Shown: positions 1 to 7,323, counted from the first letter of the stretch. The stretch is 10,100 nucleotides of DNA from Nitrospirota bacterium (GCA_016212245.1 JACRGU010000004.1:1-10100); one strand, 5' to 3'. Numbers and translations: made by a program. Notes: generated from the letters alone by a model not told the origin.

Positions 1-1
1 A

Positions 2-715
2 AAGCCCTTCGATAAGGACGATGTAATAAATGTGGTCGAACGCGGACTGCTAAAGAGACGCAATCTGAAAAAATCTATGTTAGAGTATGAGAATCTGTTA
101 CATACTAAAAAATATCTTGAAGACCAGATAGAAACTGCCAGGCAGAATTTTATAATATGTTATGAAGGGACCATAAAGGCGCTAATCCGTGCAATAGATG
201 CAAAAGACCACTACACCTTTGATCACTCTGAACATGTAGCAAAACTATCCTCAGCAATAGCAGATAAACTCGGATTTTCAAAAATTATGAGAAATAAGCT
301 TGAGCAGGCAGCCATCATACACGACATAGGGAAGATAGGAGTAAACGAGCAGATATTAAGAAAAGAAGGTTCACTCACCACAAGTGAATTTGCTGAGATA
401 AAGAAACACCCTGAGATTGGCGACAGGATTGTCAATGCAGTCCCTTTCCTTGAAGATACAGTCCAGGTAATCCTCTACCACCACGAGAGATTTGACGGCA
501 CAGGATTTCCTGAAGGGCTTAAAAGAAATAATATACCATTACCAGTGAGGATTGTTACAATCGCAGATGCTATAGATGCGATGATGCGTGACAGACCGTA
601 CAGAAATGCCCTCTCTCACAGCCAGATCATTGACGAGCTCAAGAAAGGTGCCGGCACACAGTTTGACCCTGAGGTCGTAAGCCTGATAACAAGCAACAAA
701 ATTAACCTATTCTAA
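2..715 (+). CDS. Response regulator with HD-GYP output domain (5' end outside window)
   Basis: Likely a two-component response regulator whose output is an HD-GYP phosphodiesterase, a family that hydrolyses cyclic di-GMP in the cytoplasm. Reading upstream of the first possible start (GTG at 32) stays open to the window edge and gives KPFDKDDVINVVERGLLKRR. This is the typical end of a receiver domain, with its conserved Lys-Pro and last helix, so the gene starts before the window. After a short coiled linker comes the HD-GYP domain. Counting from GTG 32, it has His65 in DHSEHV, the HD pair at 97-98 in HDIGKIG, HPEIGDRI at 126-133, the HHExxDGxG motif at 150-158 and DAIDAMMRDRPYR near 179-191. 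The signature GYP is GFP here, a conservative change. The receiver's phosphorylated Asp is not visible. It ends 11 nt before tsaD, possibly in the same transcript. The cognate sensor and signal cannot be told from this window. Confidence 0.93.
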   Translation, partial: KPFDKDDVINVVERGLLKRRNLKKSMLEYENLLHTKKYLEDQIETARQNFIICYEGTIKALIRAIDAKDHYTFDHSEHVAKLSSAIADKLGFSKIMRNKLEQAAIIHDIGKIGVNEQILRKEGSLTTSEFAEIKKHPEIGDRIVNAVPFLEDTVQVILYHHERFDGTGFPEGLKRNNIPLPVRIVTIADAIDAMMRDRPYRNALSHSQIIDELKKGAGTQFDPEVVSLITSNKINLF

Positions 716-726
716 CACAAGCAGTG

Positions 727-1761
727 ATGTTAATCCTCGGAATAGATACTTCCTGTGATGACACATGTGCGTCAGTCGTCGAAGATGGGGTCAGGATAAT
801 CTCCAATATCGTCTCGAACCAGACAGAGATACATAAGAAATATGGTGGCATTGTGCCTGAGCTTGCATCAAGAAGGCACATAGAGATGATATGGCCTGTT
901 GTTGATGAGGCAGTGAAAGTCGCAGTGATTAAACCTGAAGACCTGTCTGCTATAGCAGTATGTCATGGTCCAGGGCTGATAGGTTCCCTTCTCGTAGGTT
1001 GTTCATTTGCAAAGGCTATATGCTATTCAAAAAATATCCCCCTTGTTACTGTAAACCACCTTGAAGGCCATATATTTTCGTGTTTTTTAGATGAAAGGGG
1101 GCCTGAATTTCCATTCCTATCCCTCATCGTCTCAGGAGGCCACACATGCCTCTACAGGGTTGATGGCTTTGGTAGATATAGGGAGTTAGGCAGGACACGG
1201 GATGATGCTGCAGGTGAGGCATATGACAAGGTCTCAAAACTCCTCGGTCTCGGATACCCTGGTGGTACTGTTATAGATAAACTCGCACATAATGGAAACC
1301 CTGATGCGATTGATTTCCCGAGGCCATATCTGCCTGAATCCTTTGATTTCAGCTTCAGCGGACTTAAGACCGCAGTGAAGTTAGAAGTTGAGAAGTTAAG
1401 AAGATGTGAAGATAGGGGGTTCTCAACCTCTCAGCCTCTTAACTTCTTAACTTCTTATGTTTGTGATATTGCTGCATCCTTTCAGGCATCTGTAGTAGAT
1501 GTACTTGTAAGGAAAACAGAATGGGCAGTAAAAAAAGAACGGATAAAAAGGGTCGCCCTCTCAGGGGGAGTCTCTGCAAACAGTGAATTGAGAAAAAGGA
1601 TGAAGGAAATGGGTGATGCGATAGGAGTGGAAATCTTTATACCTTCTGTATCATTGTGCACAGATAATGCTGCCATGATTGCTGCAGCCGGATATCATCA
1701 TTTCAATACCGGCAATATTGCAGGGCTTGATCTCAATCCACAGGCATATCTGCCGCTATAA
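727..1761 (+). CDS. tsaD: tRNA N6-threonylcarbamoyladenosine (t6A) synthase subunit TsaD
   Basis: TsaD transfers threonylcarbamoyl from threonylcarbamoyl-AMP to A37 of tRNAs reading ANN codons, working with TsaB and TsaE in the cytoplasm; it is nearly universal and usually essential. Numbered from ATG 727 (344 aa), the protein shows GIDTSCDDT at 5-13, the metal-binding HLEGH at 111-115, SGGHT at 136-140, TRDDAAGEAYDKV at 157-169, FSFSGLKTAV at 208-217, SGGVSAN at 279-285 and CTDNAAM at 311-317. GTG 724 is an alternative start only one codon earlier; I prefer ATG because family members begin M-x-x-L-G-I-D-T-S. No clear Shine-Dalgarno is seen. The odd part is residues 220-243. They are encoded by nine 8-nt units forming a long inverted repeat, and make the segment between SGLKT and DIAASFQ about a dozen residues longer than I recall in the E. 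coli and B. subtilis proteins. The frame is intact and all key motifs are kept, so the enzyme is probably functional. Confidence 0.97.
   Translation: MLILGIDTSCDDTCASVVEDGVRIISNIVSNQTEIHKKYGGIVPELASRRHIEMIWPVVDEAVKVAVIKPEDLSAIAVCHGPGLIGSLLVGCSFAKAICYSKNIPLVTVNHLEGHIFSCFLDERGPEFPFLSLIVSGGHTCLYRVDGFGRYRELGRTRDDAAGEAYDKVSKLLGLGYPGGTVIDKLAHNGNPDAIDFPRPYLPESFDFSFSGLKTAVKLEVEKLRRCEDRGFSTSQPLNFLTSYVCDIAASFQASVVDVLVRKTEWAVKKERIKRVALSGGVSANSELRKRMKEMGDAIGVEIFIPSVSLCTDNAAMIAAAGYHHFNTGNIAGLDLNPQAYLPL
1384..1455 (+). repeat. Palindromic octamer array inside tsaD
   Basis: Nine consecutive 8-nt units lie in one register: GAAGTTGA, GAAGTTAA, GAAGATGT, GAAGATAG, GGGGTTCT, CAACCTCT, CAGCCTCT, TAACTTCT, TAACTTCT. 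A seventh-length relative, GAAGTTA, precedes them at 1377-1383. The first units are reverse complements of the last ones. Positions 1383-1401 pair with 1437-1455 over 19 bp, with a single G-U wobble at 1390. Inside, 1415-1421 can pair with 1425-1431 around a 3-nt loop. Because 9 x 8 = 72, the array is a whole number of codons and keeps the tsaD frame. It could slow translation or fold in the mRNA; no such role is shown. Confidence 0.85.
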
Positions 1762-1763
1762 AT

Positions 1764-1837
1764 AGTTTCTTGAGTTTCTATAGTTTACACAGTTTTTTGA
1801 GTTATAAACCCAAGAAACTCAATGAACTCAATAAACT
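1764..1837. repeat. Palindromic nonamer array between tsaD and thiD
   Basis: Five 9-nt units follow each other directly from 1764 to 1808: AGTTTCTTG, AGTTTCTAT, AGTTTACAC, AGTTTTTTG, AGTTATAAA. After two C residues come three units in the opposite sense from 1811 to 1837: CAAGAAACT, CAATGAACT, CAATAAACT. The first inverted unit is the exact reverse complement of the first direct unit. The array begins 3 nt after the tsaD stop and fills most of the 135-nt gap before the thiD promoter. It can fold into alternative imperfect hairpins, but no run of T follows, so it does not look like an intrinsic terminator. No coding potential is apparent. Confidence 0.85.
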
Positions 1838-1858
1838 TAACAAGTCTGCATTTTGCAT

Positions 1859-1888
1859 TTGTAAATATCTTTTTTATAGGGGTATAAT
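1859..1888 (+). promoter_or_regulatory. Sigma-70 type promoter of thiD-radA-lipoprotein
   Basis: A TATAAT hexamer at 1883-1888 matches the -10 consensus perfectly. TTGTAA at 1859-1864 matches the -35 at four of six positions, with 18 bp between them. Transcription would begin near 1894-1896, almost on the thiD ATG at 1897, so the transcript would have little or no leader. No thiamine (TPP) riboswitch motifs are seen upstream, and none could fit downstream of this promoter. Inference from motif spacing only. Confidence 0.55.
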
Positions 1889-1896
1889 GCCTTAAG

Positions 1897-2658
1897 ATGA
1901 AAATCGCTCTATCAATAGCCGGTTCTGATCCGACAGGAGGTGCTGGACTACAGGCAGATTTAAAAGTCTTCAGAGCCTTTGAGGTGCACGGGCTTTCTGT
2001 GGTATCTGCCATTACTGCACAAAATACAGAAGGTGTAGACTCCATCTTGCCTGTTGACAAAAATTTCCTTGAAAAACAGCTTAATATACTTCTATCCGAT
2101 ATCAGGCCGAATGCAATAAAAATAGGGATGCTTTATAGCAGGTGGGCTGTTGAACTTGTTGCTAAGATGTTAAAGAGCTATTCATTGAGCAACCTTGTTA
2201 TTGACCCTGTGGGTGTCTCATCATCAGGCACAAGCCTTGTTGACAATGGAACCTTAGATGCAATAAGGGAAAGACTCTTCCCTTATTCGAGTGTTATAAC
2301 ACCAAATATCTATGAAGCATCAGTGCTTACCGGTATTAATATAGAAGATGAAAATGATATGAAGAAAGCTGTGAGAGTCCTGAAAGATATGGGGCCTGAG
2401 GTTGTTGTTATCACAGGAGGGCATCTGGATAGAGTTGCTTTAGACCTTTATTACAACGGGAACTTTCGCCATCTCGAGAGTGAAAAAATAGAGGGCAAAT
2501 ATCATGGGACAGGCTGTGTATTTTCTGCAGCCATCACTGCATTGCTCGCCCTTGGCAATAGCCCCCTCGAATCTGTCAGAAGGGCAAAGGAATTCATGAA
2601 CAATGCAATAAAGAAGGCTTACCATCCCGGCAGAGGGATGGGACTGCTCAATATATAG
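1897..2658 (+). CDS. thiD: Hydroxymethylpyrimidine/phosphomethylpyrimidine kinase ThiD
   Basis: ThiD phosphorylates 4-amino-5-hydroxymethyl-2-methylpyrimidine and then its monophosphate to the diphosphate, the pyrimidine half of thiamine, in the cytoplasm. The 253-aa protein is a ribokinase-fold enzyme of about the usual length. AGSDPTGGAGLQADLK at 8-23 and QNT at 42-44 form the substrate side. DPVGVSSSG at 103-111 replaces the common DPVMVxxSG. TPNIYEAxxLTG lies at 135-146, and HGTGCVFSAAI at 203-213 holds the anion hole and catalytic Cys207. The start is fixed by the family N-terminus MKIALxIAGSDP. The region just upstream has no Shine-Dalgarno (CCTTAAG precedes ATG), while a perfect -10 lies 8 nt before the start, suggesting leaderless expression. 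It is the first gene of a tight run with radA, which starts 6 nt after its stop. No other thiamine gene is in the window, so salvage or an unlinked pathway is implied. Confidence 0.95.
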   Translation: MKIALSIAGSDPTGGAGLQADLKVFRAFEVHGLSVVSAITAQNTEGVDSILPVDKNFLEKQLNILLSDIRPNAIKIGMLYSRWAVELVAKMLKSYSLSNLVIDPVGVSSSGTSLVDNGTLDAIRERLFPYSSVITPNIYEASVLTGINIEDENDMKKAVRVLKDMGPEVVVITGGHLDRVALDLYYNGNFRHLESEKIEGKYHGTGCVFSAAITALLALGNSPLESVRRAKEFMNNAIKKAYHPGRGMGLLNI

Positions 2659-2664
2659 GGTGGT

Positions 2665-4008
2665 ATGACCAAGATAAAAACCTTCTATCAATGTCAGACA
2701 TGTGGTTATACAAGCCCTAAGTGGCTCGGCAAGTGCCCTGACTGTGGGACCTGGAATAGCCTTGTTGAAGAAAGGAAAGAGGCGGTTAGGAGTCTCGGTA
2801 AATCCGAACCAATATCCCTGAGTTCAATCACAGGTGAATATAAACAGAGAACATCCACAGGGATAAAAGAGCTCGACAGGGTTTTAGGAGGTGGGGTCGT
2901 CGCTGGTTCTGTTGTTCTCGTTGGAGGCGACCCTGGCATAGGCAAATCAACACTGCTCATACAGGCAGTCTCAGGCCTTTCAAAAAAATGTGGAAAGGTA
3001 CTTTATGTATCAGGTGAAGAATCTCCCGAGCAGATAAAGCTCAGGGCAGATAGACTCTCGATTAATTCATCCGAGATAATCCTGCTTTCAGAGACTTCAC
3101 TCGAAGGCATTGTTAATACTGCCTCAAAAATCTCTCCAAAGGCAATGGTCGTGGATTCTATCCAGACTGTCTATACACAGGAACTCGTCTCTGCCCCGGG
3201 CTCTGTAGGCCAGGTAAGGGACTGTGCAACAAAATTGATGCTCTTTGCAAAAAGTTCAGAAGTCCCTGTGTTCTTGGTCGGCCATGTCACAAAGGAGGGG
3301 GCAATCGCTGGTCCACGTGTACTTGAACATATTGTTGATACAGTCCTCTATTTCGAAGGTGACAGGGGACATTCATATCGTATCCTACGAACCGTAAAAA
3401 ACCGCTTCGGTTCAACAAATGAGATAGGGGTCTTTGAGATGTCTGATTCCGGTCTTGCAGAAGTGGAAAACCCATCAGAGTTATTTCTTTCAGAAAGACC
3501 ATTGAATGTTTCAGGTTCAACAGTTGTTGCCAGCCTTGAAGGCACAAGACCTATTATGGTGGAGATACAGGCACTTGTCTCACCGACTAACTTCGGAATA
3601 CCTCGTAGAACAACCATAGGTGTTGACTTTAACAGGATAAACCTCCTCGTTGCTGTGCTTGAAAAAAGGGCAGGATTCTACTTAGGCGGTATGGATATAT
3701 TTGTAAATGTTGTTGGTGGACTCAGGATAATCGAGCCTGCTGTTGACCTCGGTATTGCTACAACAATAGCCTCATCTCTCAGGGAAGTACCTGTAGACCC
3801 CAGGATCTTTGTCTTTGGCGAGATTGGCCTTTCAGGGGAGATCAGGGCAGTTACTCAGGCAGAACAAAGACTGAAGGAGGCATCAAAGGTAGGATTCAAG
3901 CAGGCTGTTATACCCCTGAGCAACCTTGAAAAAATAAAAAACAATTTCGGATTAGAAATAACAGGAGTAAAAGATATTGAAGACAGTCTTGCGACTCTTT
4001 TCCCTTAG
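2665..4008 (+). CDS. radA: DNA repair protein RadA (Sms)
   Basis: RadA/Sms is a RecA-related, DnaB-like hexameric ATPase that drives branch migration during homologous recombination and helps process recombination intermediates. At 447 aa this copy is the usual length and complete. It has an N-terminal C4 zinc finger (Cys10, Cys13, Cys24, Cys27 in CQTCGYTSPKWLGKCPDCG) and Walker A GDPGIGKST at 88-96. SGEES is at 116-120, Walker B VVDSIQT at 162-168, and the RadA-specific KNRFG motif at 245-249. A C-terminal Lon-like domain runs from about 275 to 447, including GGMDIFVNVVGG and GEIGLSGEIRAV. ATG 2665 follows thiD by 6 nt, and AGGGTGGT, overlapping the thiD stop codon, can serve as ribosome binding site, so the two are probably translationally coupled. 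Its last 32 nt contain the start of the following lipoprotein gene. Confidence 0.97.
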   Translation: MTKIKTFYQCQTCGYTSPKWLGKCPDCGTWNSLVEERKEAVRSLGKSEPISLSSITGEYKQRTSTGIKELDRVLGGGVVAGSVVLVGGDPGIGKSTLLIQAVSGLSKKCGKVLYVSGEESPEQIKLRADRLSINSSEIILLSETSLEGIVNTASKISPKAMVVDSIQTVYTQELVSAPGSVGQVRDCATKLMLFAKSSEVPVFLVGHVTKEGAIAGPRVLEHIVDTVLYFEGDRGHSYRILRTVKNRFGSTNEIGVFEMSDSGLAEVENPSELFLSERPLNVSGSTVVASLEGTRPIMVEIQALVSPTNFGIPRRTTIGVDFNRINLLVAVLEKRAGFYLGGMDIFVNVVGGLRIIEPAVDLGIATTIASSLREVPVDPRIFVFGEIGLSGEIRAVTQAEQRLKEASKVGFKQAVIPLSNLEKIKNNFGLEITGVKDIEDSLATLFP

Positions 4009-4597
4009 CATCATCCTGTTTTTATTATCATGTGCAATACAGCGCATTGATATGCCCGTATATGAAGGAGTTGATGTAAAGGATGTCCTTTCTTCGAAAA
4101 ACCGTATTTCAGCCATAGAGACCACATTTTCCATCATCTTTGAAAAAGATGATACTGAGATAAGAGGAGATGCAACACTGAATATCTCCCGTAATGGAAA
4201 CCTGAGCCTGCGTGTCTATTCCCTTGGATTTCTTGCACTTGAACTCACATCTGATAATGGTGTTATAAAAAGCAATCCGAGTCTTGACAGGAACAAAAGT
4301 GCAATCCTTACATTCGGCCTGAAAGACTGCCTTTTCTGGTGGGATATAAAAGACTTTGAGATTGATGAAAGGGATGATACATATATCCTTAAAAATCTTT
4401 CGAGAAAGATATGGATAGACAGAAAAACAATGCTTCCCCGGAAACAGATAATCTCCCTTGAAGATGGCAGAGAATTGAAGGTGTATTATGAAGGTTCTGA
4501 GAAGGAAGGTGATATCTGGTATCCTGCAAAAATGAAGCTAGAACTCTCTAAATATTCTGTGACATTGAGGATTAAGAGCATATCATTCACGATTTAA
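3977..4597 (+). CDS. Predicted outer-membrane lipoprotein, LolB/DUF4292-like
   Basis: A 206-aa secreted lipoprotein of uncertain role. The first 19 residues are a lipoprotein signal peptide: basic MKTVLR, hydrophobic LFSLSIILFLL, lipobox LLSC with Cys19 as the lipidation site. Ala at +2 argues against inner-membrane retention. The rest is rich in beta strands. The stretch GDATLNISRNGNLSLRVYS (64-82), then LGFLALEL, and a later IWIDRKTMLPRKQIISLEDG, look like the half-barrel LolB/LolA/DUF4292 fold that carries lipoproteins or lipids. This is pattern recognition, not an alignment. The start is TTG 3977, 32 nt inside radA, supported by AGGAG at 3963-3967 with a 9-nt spacer and by the signal peptide beginning exactly there. 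A later start would cut the signal peptide. Coupling to radA is likely positional rather than functional. Its 3' end overlaps the opposite-strand ATPase gene by 15 bp. Confidence 0.85.
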   Translation: MKTVLRLFSLSIILFLLSCAIQRIDMPVYEGVDVKDVLSSKNRISAIETTFSIIFEKDDTEIRGDATLNISRNGNLSLRVYSLGFLALELTSDNGVIKSNPSLDRNKSAILTFGLKDCLFWWDIKDFEIDERDDTYILKNLSRKIWIDRKTMLPRKQIISLEDGRELKVYYEGSEKEGDIWYPAKMKLELSKYSVTLRIKSISFTI

Positions 4598-5401
4598 ACC
4601 GAGGTCTACTGCTACAGTCTTTATTATCGAACCGTTTATAACCTCTGTTTTAAATAGATAACCCTCAAGTAGTGCATTATCACAGATAGTGTTTATCAGC
4701 CTTGGCACACCTTTTGAGTAGTGGTAAATAAGCCTTACAGCCTCATCCGAGAATATACCTTTATTGCACCCTGCAATTCTAAGTCTGTGTTTTATGTAAT
4801 CACTTGTATTATCCTCAGAGAATGACTTCAGTTTTACTCTAACAGCCACCCTCTGTTTAAGAGGTTCATCCAGGGCAAGGATATTCTCAAGCTCTAACAG
4901 GCCAAAAAATACAAAATTTATCATCTTACCTTCCGAAATCTCCATATTCAGAAGCCCCCTGAATTCCTCCATAAGCTCCCTGGAGCTCAGCATCTGGACC
5001 TCATCAATAAGCACAACTGCTGTTTTCCCCTGTTCACTTATATCGTGTAGCCTTTCATACATCTGACTGAGAAGTTCAATCTTATTTTCTTTCAAGTCCT
5101 TTACACCAAGCTGTATCGCAAATTTTCTAAGCAGCCACTCCGAGCTGACAGATGAGTGGATTACGACAAGGAGTGCTGCCTCATATATTTCCTCATTCAA
5201 TTCCTCAAGGAGCCTCCTTGCAAGTGTCGTTTTCCCGGTCCCTGCATCCCCAATAACAACAGCAAGGCCTTTTTTGGTATCTATGGCATATCTCAACCTT
5301 ATAAGGGCCTCTGAGTGCTGGGTACTGTTATAATAAAACCTGCTGTCAACCACATTCGAGAATGGGTGTTCTTTAAGGCTATAGTATTCTAAATAGTCCA
5401 T
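4583..5401 (-). CDS. ExeA/GspA-like AAA ATPase
   Basis: A 272-aa P-loop ATPase of the ExeA/GspA/MshM type, a group linked to type II secretion, type IV pili or polysaccharide export, often placing or opening an envelope complex. The family N-terminus MDYLEYYSLKEHPFSNVVDS is present. Walker A GDAGTGKTT spans 51-59, Walker B VVLIDE 129-134, LKQRVAVRVKLKSFS 181-195 matches the conserved Arg region, and GVPRLINTICDNAL 231-244 is the sensor-2 type motif. Full-length GspA also carries a membrane segment and a peptidoglycan-binding domain. Neither is here, so this is the short cytosolic form. It starts 3 nt after the TPR gene stop with only a weak Shine-Dalgarno, so translation is probably coupled to it. 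No pilus, secretin or exosortase genes flank the pair, so its target system is unknown. The stop codon lies inside the converging lipoprotein gene. Confidence 0.88.
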   Translation of the reverse strand: MDYLEYYSLKEHPFSNVVDSRFYYNSTQHSEALIRLRYAIDTKKGLAVVIGDAGTGKTTLARRLLEELNEEIYEAALLVVIHSSVSSEWLLRKFAIQLGVKDLKENKIELLSQMYERLHDISEQGKTAVVLIDEVQMLSSRELMEEFRGLLNMEISEGKMINFVFFGLLELENILALDEPLKQRVAVRVKLKSFSEDNTSDYIKHRLRIAGCNKGIFSDEAVRLIYHYSKGVPRLINTICDNALLEGYLFKTEVINGSIIKTVAVDLGLNRE

Positions 5402-5404
5402 ATC

Positions 5405-7309
5405 TTATAGATAGGAGATCCTGTCCTTCTTGCCTTTTACCTTTTCCTGCTGTGGCATCTTTATCATTGCTTTAATCTTGTTTATTTTATCAGATACAGC
5501 CCTGAATCCTCTATTCCACTCGTATATCTCGGTGTATGAGTTAAGTGCTTCCTTAAGGTTTCCGTTCCTCTCATAGGCTTCAGCAAGGTTATATCTCATT
5601 GCCCAGTAAAATTCATCCTTCTTTTCCATATTCTTAATAGCATTGTTCAGGGCGTCGATAGCAAGGGAATAAAGACCCTTTTCCACATAACAGATGCCGA
5701 GCATGCTGGATGCCCGCACAAACATGTCTGGGTCAGTCAGCGATAGCTGGAATTCCCTTATTGCATCATCTATAAGCCCTGTTTCCTTGTATGCCATGCC
5801 GAGATTGTAATGTGTCTTATCAGCGAGCCTTGGGTCCTCAGGGTATATCTCAAAGGCCTCTTTAATTATACGCTCACTTTTTTCAACATCACCCATCCTC
5901 CTGTAGAGCTCATACAGGATAAGGCATTCTGTTACCGCCATTTCTTTATCAGCTATATTCACATAAAGAGACTTGAGTTTAAAGTGGACATCAATGTTTT
6001 CAGGGTCTCTCAGCCTGAGGTCATCAAGAATAACCTTTGCCTTTTCGTAAAGACCATAGCTAAAAAATATCTCTGCCTCTTCAAGTGTCTCATCAAATGT
6101 TTTTTCGCCTATTATCGAAATACGCTCCACACCGCTCTCTTTTTCAAGTTCATTCACTCTGGCACTGAGGGAATCATCGAGTCTTATCTGCAGGGCATCC
6201 TTATAACAGTTGAGGGCCTCCTTTTGCATGCCCTTTGCTACAAGCACATCACCGAGGACAACCAGTTCGTTATATGCCTGGATGTTTTCACCGAGCTGAC
6301 GGTACAGAGACGCCAGTCTCTTGCCTGTCTCCACTGGGTCTATATCTTTGAAAGACGTCAGGAGTTTTATAGCATCATCGTATTTTCCGTCAAGTATCAT
6401 CTCGTCAAGCACAGGGAGATACTCTGCCCATGCCTTTTCGCTCTCACCTTCCCTGATATAGATTTCTCCGAGAAATCTCTTCACATTGATATTAGATGGT
6501 TCTATTTCAGTAACCTTTCTGAGACATTTCTTTGCCTCATCAAACCTCTCGTCCACTATATAAATCTCAGCAAACCTCAGAAGTATGTCTGTATCATGGG
6601 GTAAAAGTGTAGCAGCATCTTCCATATGTTTAATAGCTCGTTTGATATCACCGGCCTTCTCGTATGAATAACTGATCCCCATGAGTGCCTCTTTATTTAA
6701 AGGATAGACCTCGAGGACTTTCCTGAAATATCCCTCTGCCTTTCCTATATCACCCTTTTCATCATAAAGCCATGCAACATTAAGATATTCCTTTACTGCC
6801 TCTGATTTCAGCCCTTCATCTATAAATATCTCCGCTACCTTTTCTTTAAGAGGTATATCGGTTGGAGAAAGGTTAAGTATTTTATTATATACGTCAAGGA
6901 GTTTTCCCTTCCTATCTTCCGTTGACAGACCATTAGCCGCTGCAAAATAATACTTTATGGCATCTGTATAATACTTAATAGCATCTGTTGTAATGCCCTT
7001 TTCCGCGCTGAGTTCTCCTAGTGAAAAGAGGGCATCAGCATCCGAGGGATTTATATTCAGTATCTTTTTATAAAGTGCAACGGCCTTCAGGGAAAAACCC
7101 TCCTCCCTGAAGTATTTTGCAGCCCTGTGAAAAGAATCTATCGCATTCTTCCTGTCACCCTTTTTAAGATAGAGGTCGCCGACGGTATTATAGACATTAC
7201 CATCAGGGGATTCCTTTATAAGTTTCTCCCACTCGGCAATAGCATTATCTAACTGCCCCCTCGCGAGATATTTCTGGGCCTCTTTTATTATGGCTGCTTT
7301 ATCCGACAT
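5405..7309 (-). CDS. Large tetratricopeptide repeat (TPR) protein
   Basis: A protein of 634 aa made almost wholly of TPR-type helical hairpins, about a dozen by eye. Examples from the first third are NVYNTVGDLYLKKGDRKNAI, ADALFSLGELSAEKGITTDA and GKAEGYFRKVLEVYPLNKEA. Near the end, THYNLGMAYKETGLIDDAIR and RYNLAEAYERNGNLKEALNS show the same pattern. TPR stacks act as protein-binding scaffolds. No signal peptide or membrane segment is seen, so it is probably cytoplasmic. A middle segment, LEEAEIFFSYGLYEKAKVILDDL, resembles a motif common in multi-TPR proteins of deltaproteobacteria. I chose ATG at 7309 (MSDKAAIIKEAQKYLARGQL), where the TPR pattern begins; an in-frame TTG at 7345 would add 12 residues lacking TPR character. 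The C-terminus is basic (QEKVKGKKDR). The tight pairing with the ExeA-like ATPase suggests a scaffold and ATPase working together on an unidentified envelope process. Confidence 0.87.
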   Translation of the reverse strand: MSDKAAIIKEAQKYLARGQLDNAIAEWEKLIKESPDGNVYNTVGDLYLKKGDRKNAIDSFHRAAKYFREEGFSLKAVALYKKILNINPSDADALFSLGELSAEKGITTDAIKYYTDAIKYYFAAANGLSTEDRKGKLLDVYNKILNLSPTDIPLKEKVAEIFIDEGLKSEAVKEYLNVAWLYDEKGDIGKAEGYFRKVLEVYPLNKEALMGISYSYEKAGDIKRAIKHMEDAATLLPHDTDILLRFAEIYIVDERFDEAKKCLRKVTEIEPSNINVKRFLGEIYIREGESEKAWAEYLPVLDEMILDGKYDDAIKLLTSFKDIDPVETGKRLASLYRQLGENIQAYNELVVLGDVLVAKGMQKEALNCYKDALQIRLDDSLSARVNELEKESGVERISIIGEKTFDETLEEAEIFFSYGLYEKAKVILDDLRLRDPENIDVHFKLKSLYVNIADKEMAVTECLILYELYRRMGDVEKSERIIKEAFEIYPEDPRLADKTHYNLGMAYKETGLIDDAIREFQLSLTDPDMFVRASSMLGICYVEKGLYSLAIDALNNAIKNMEKKDEFYWAMRYNLAEAYERNGNLKEALNSYTEIYEWNRGFRAVSDKINKIKAMIKMPQQEKVKGKKDRISYL

Positions 7310-7323
7310 CTGTGTGTTATTGA

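Noticed and set aside
1764..1850. Intrinsic terminator of tsaD
   Set aside because: Stems are imperfect and AT-rich, and no T run follows the inverted units.
1762..1896. TPP riboswitch ahead of thiD
   Set aside because: None of the conserved thi-box sequences is visible, and the gap is occupied by the nonamer array and the promoter.
5810..6604. Open frame of 264 codons on the plus strand, antisense to the TPR gene
   Set aside because: It lies wholly within a clear minus-strand TPR gene, has cysteine-, phenylalanine- and histidine-rich sequence without domain character, and has no ribosome binding site or gene-like neighbours. It is a shadow of the coding strand.
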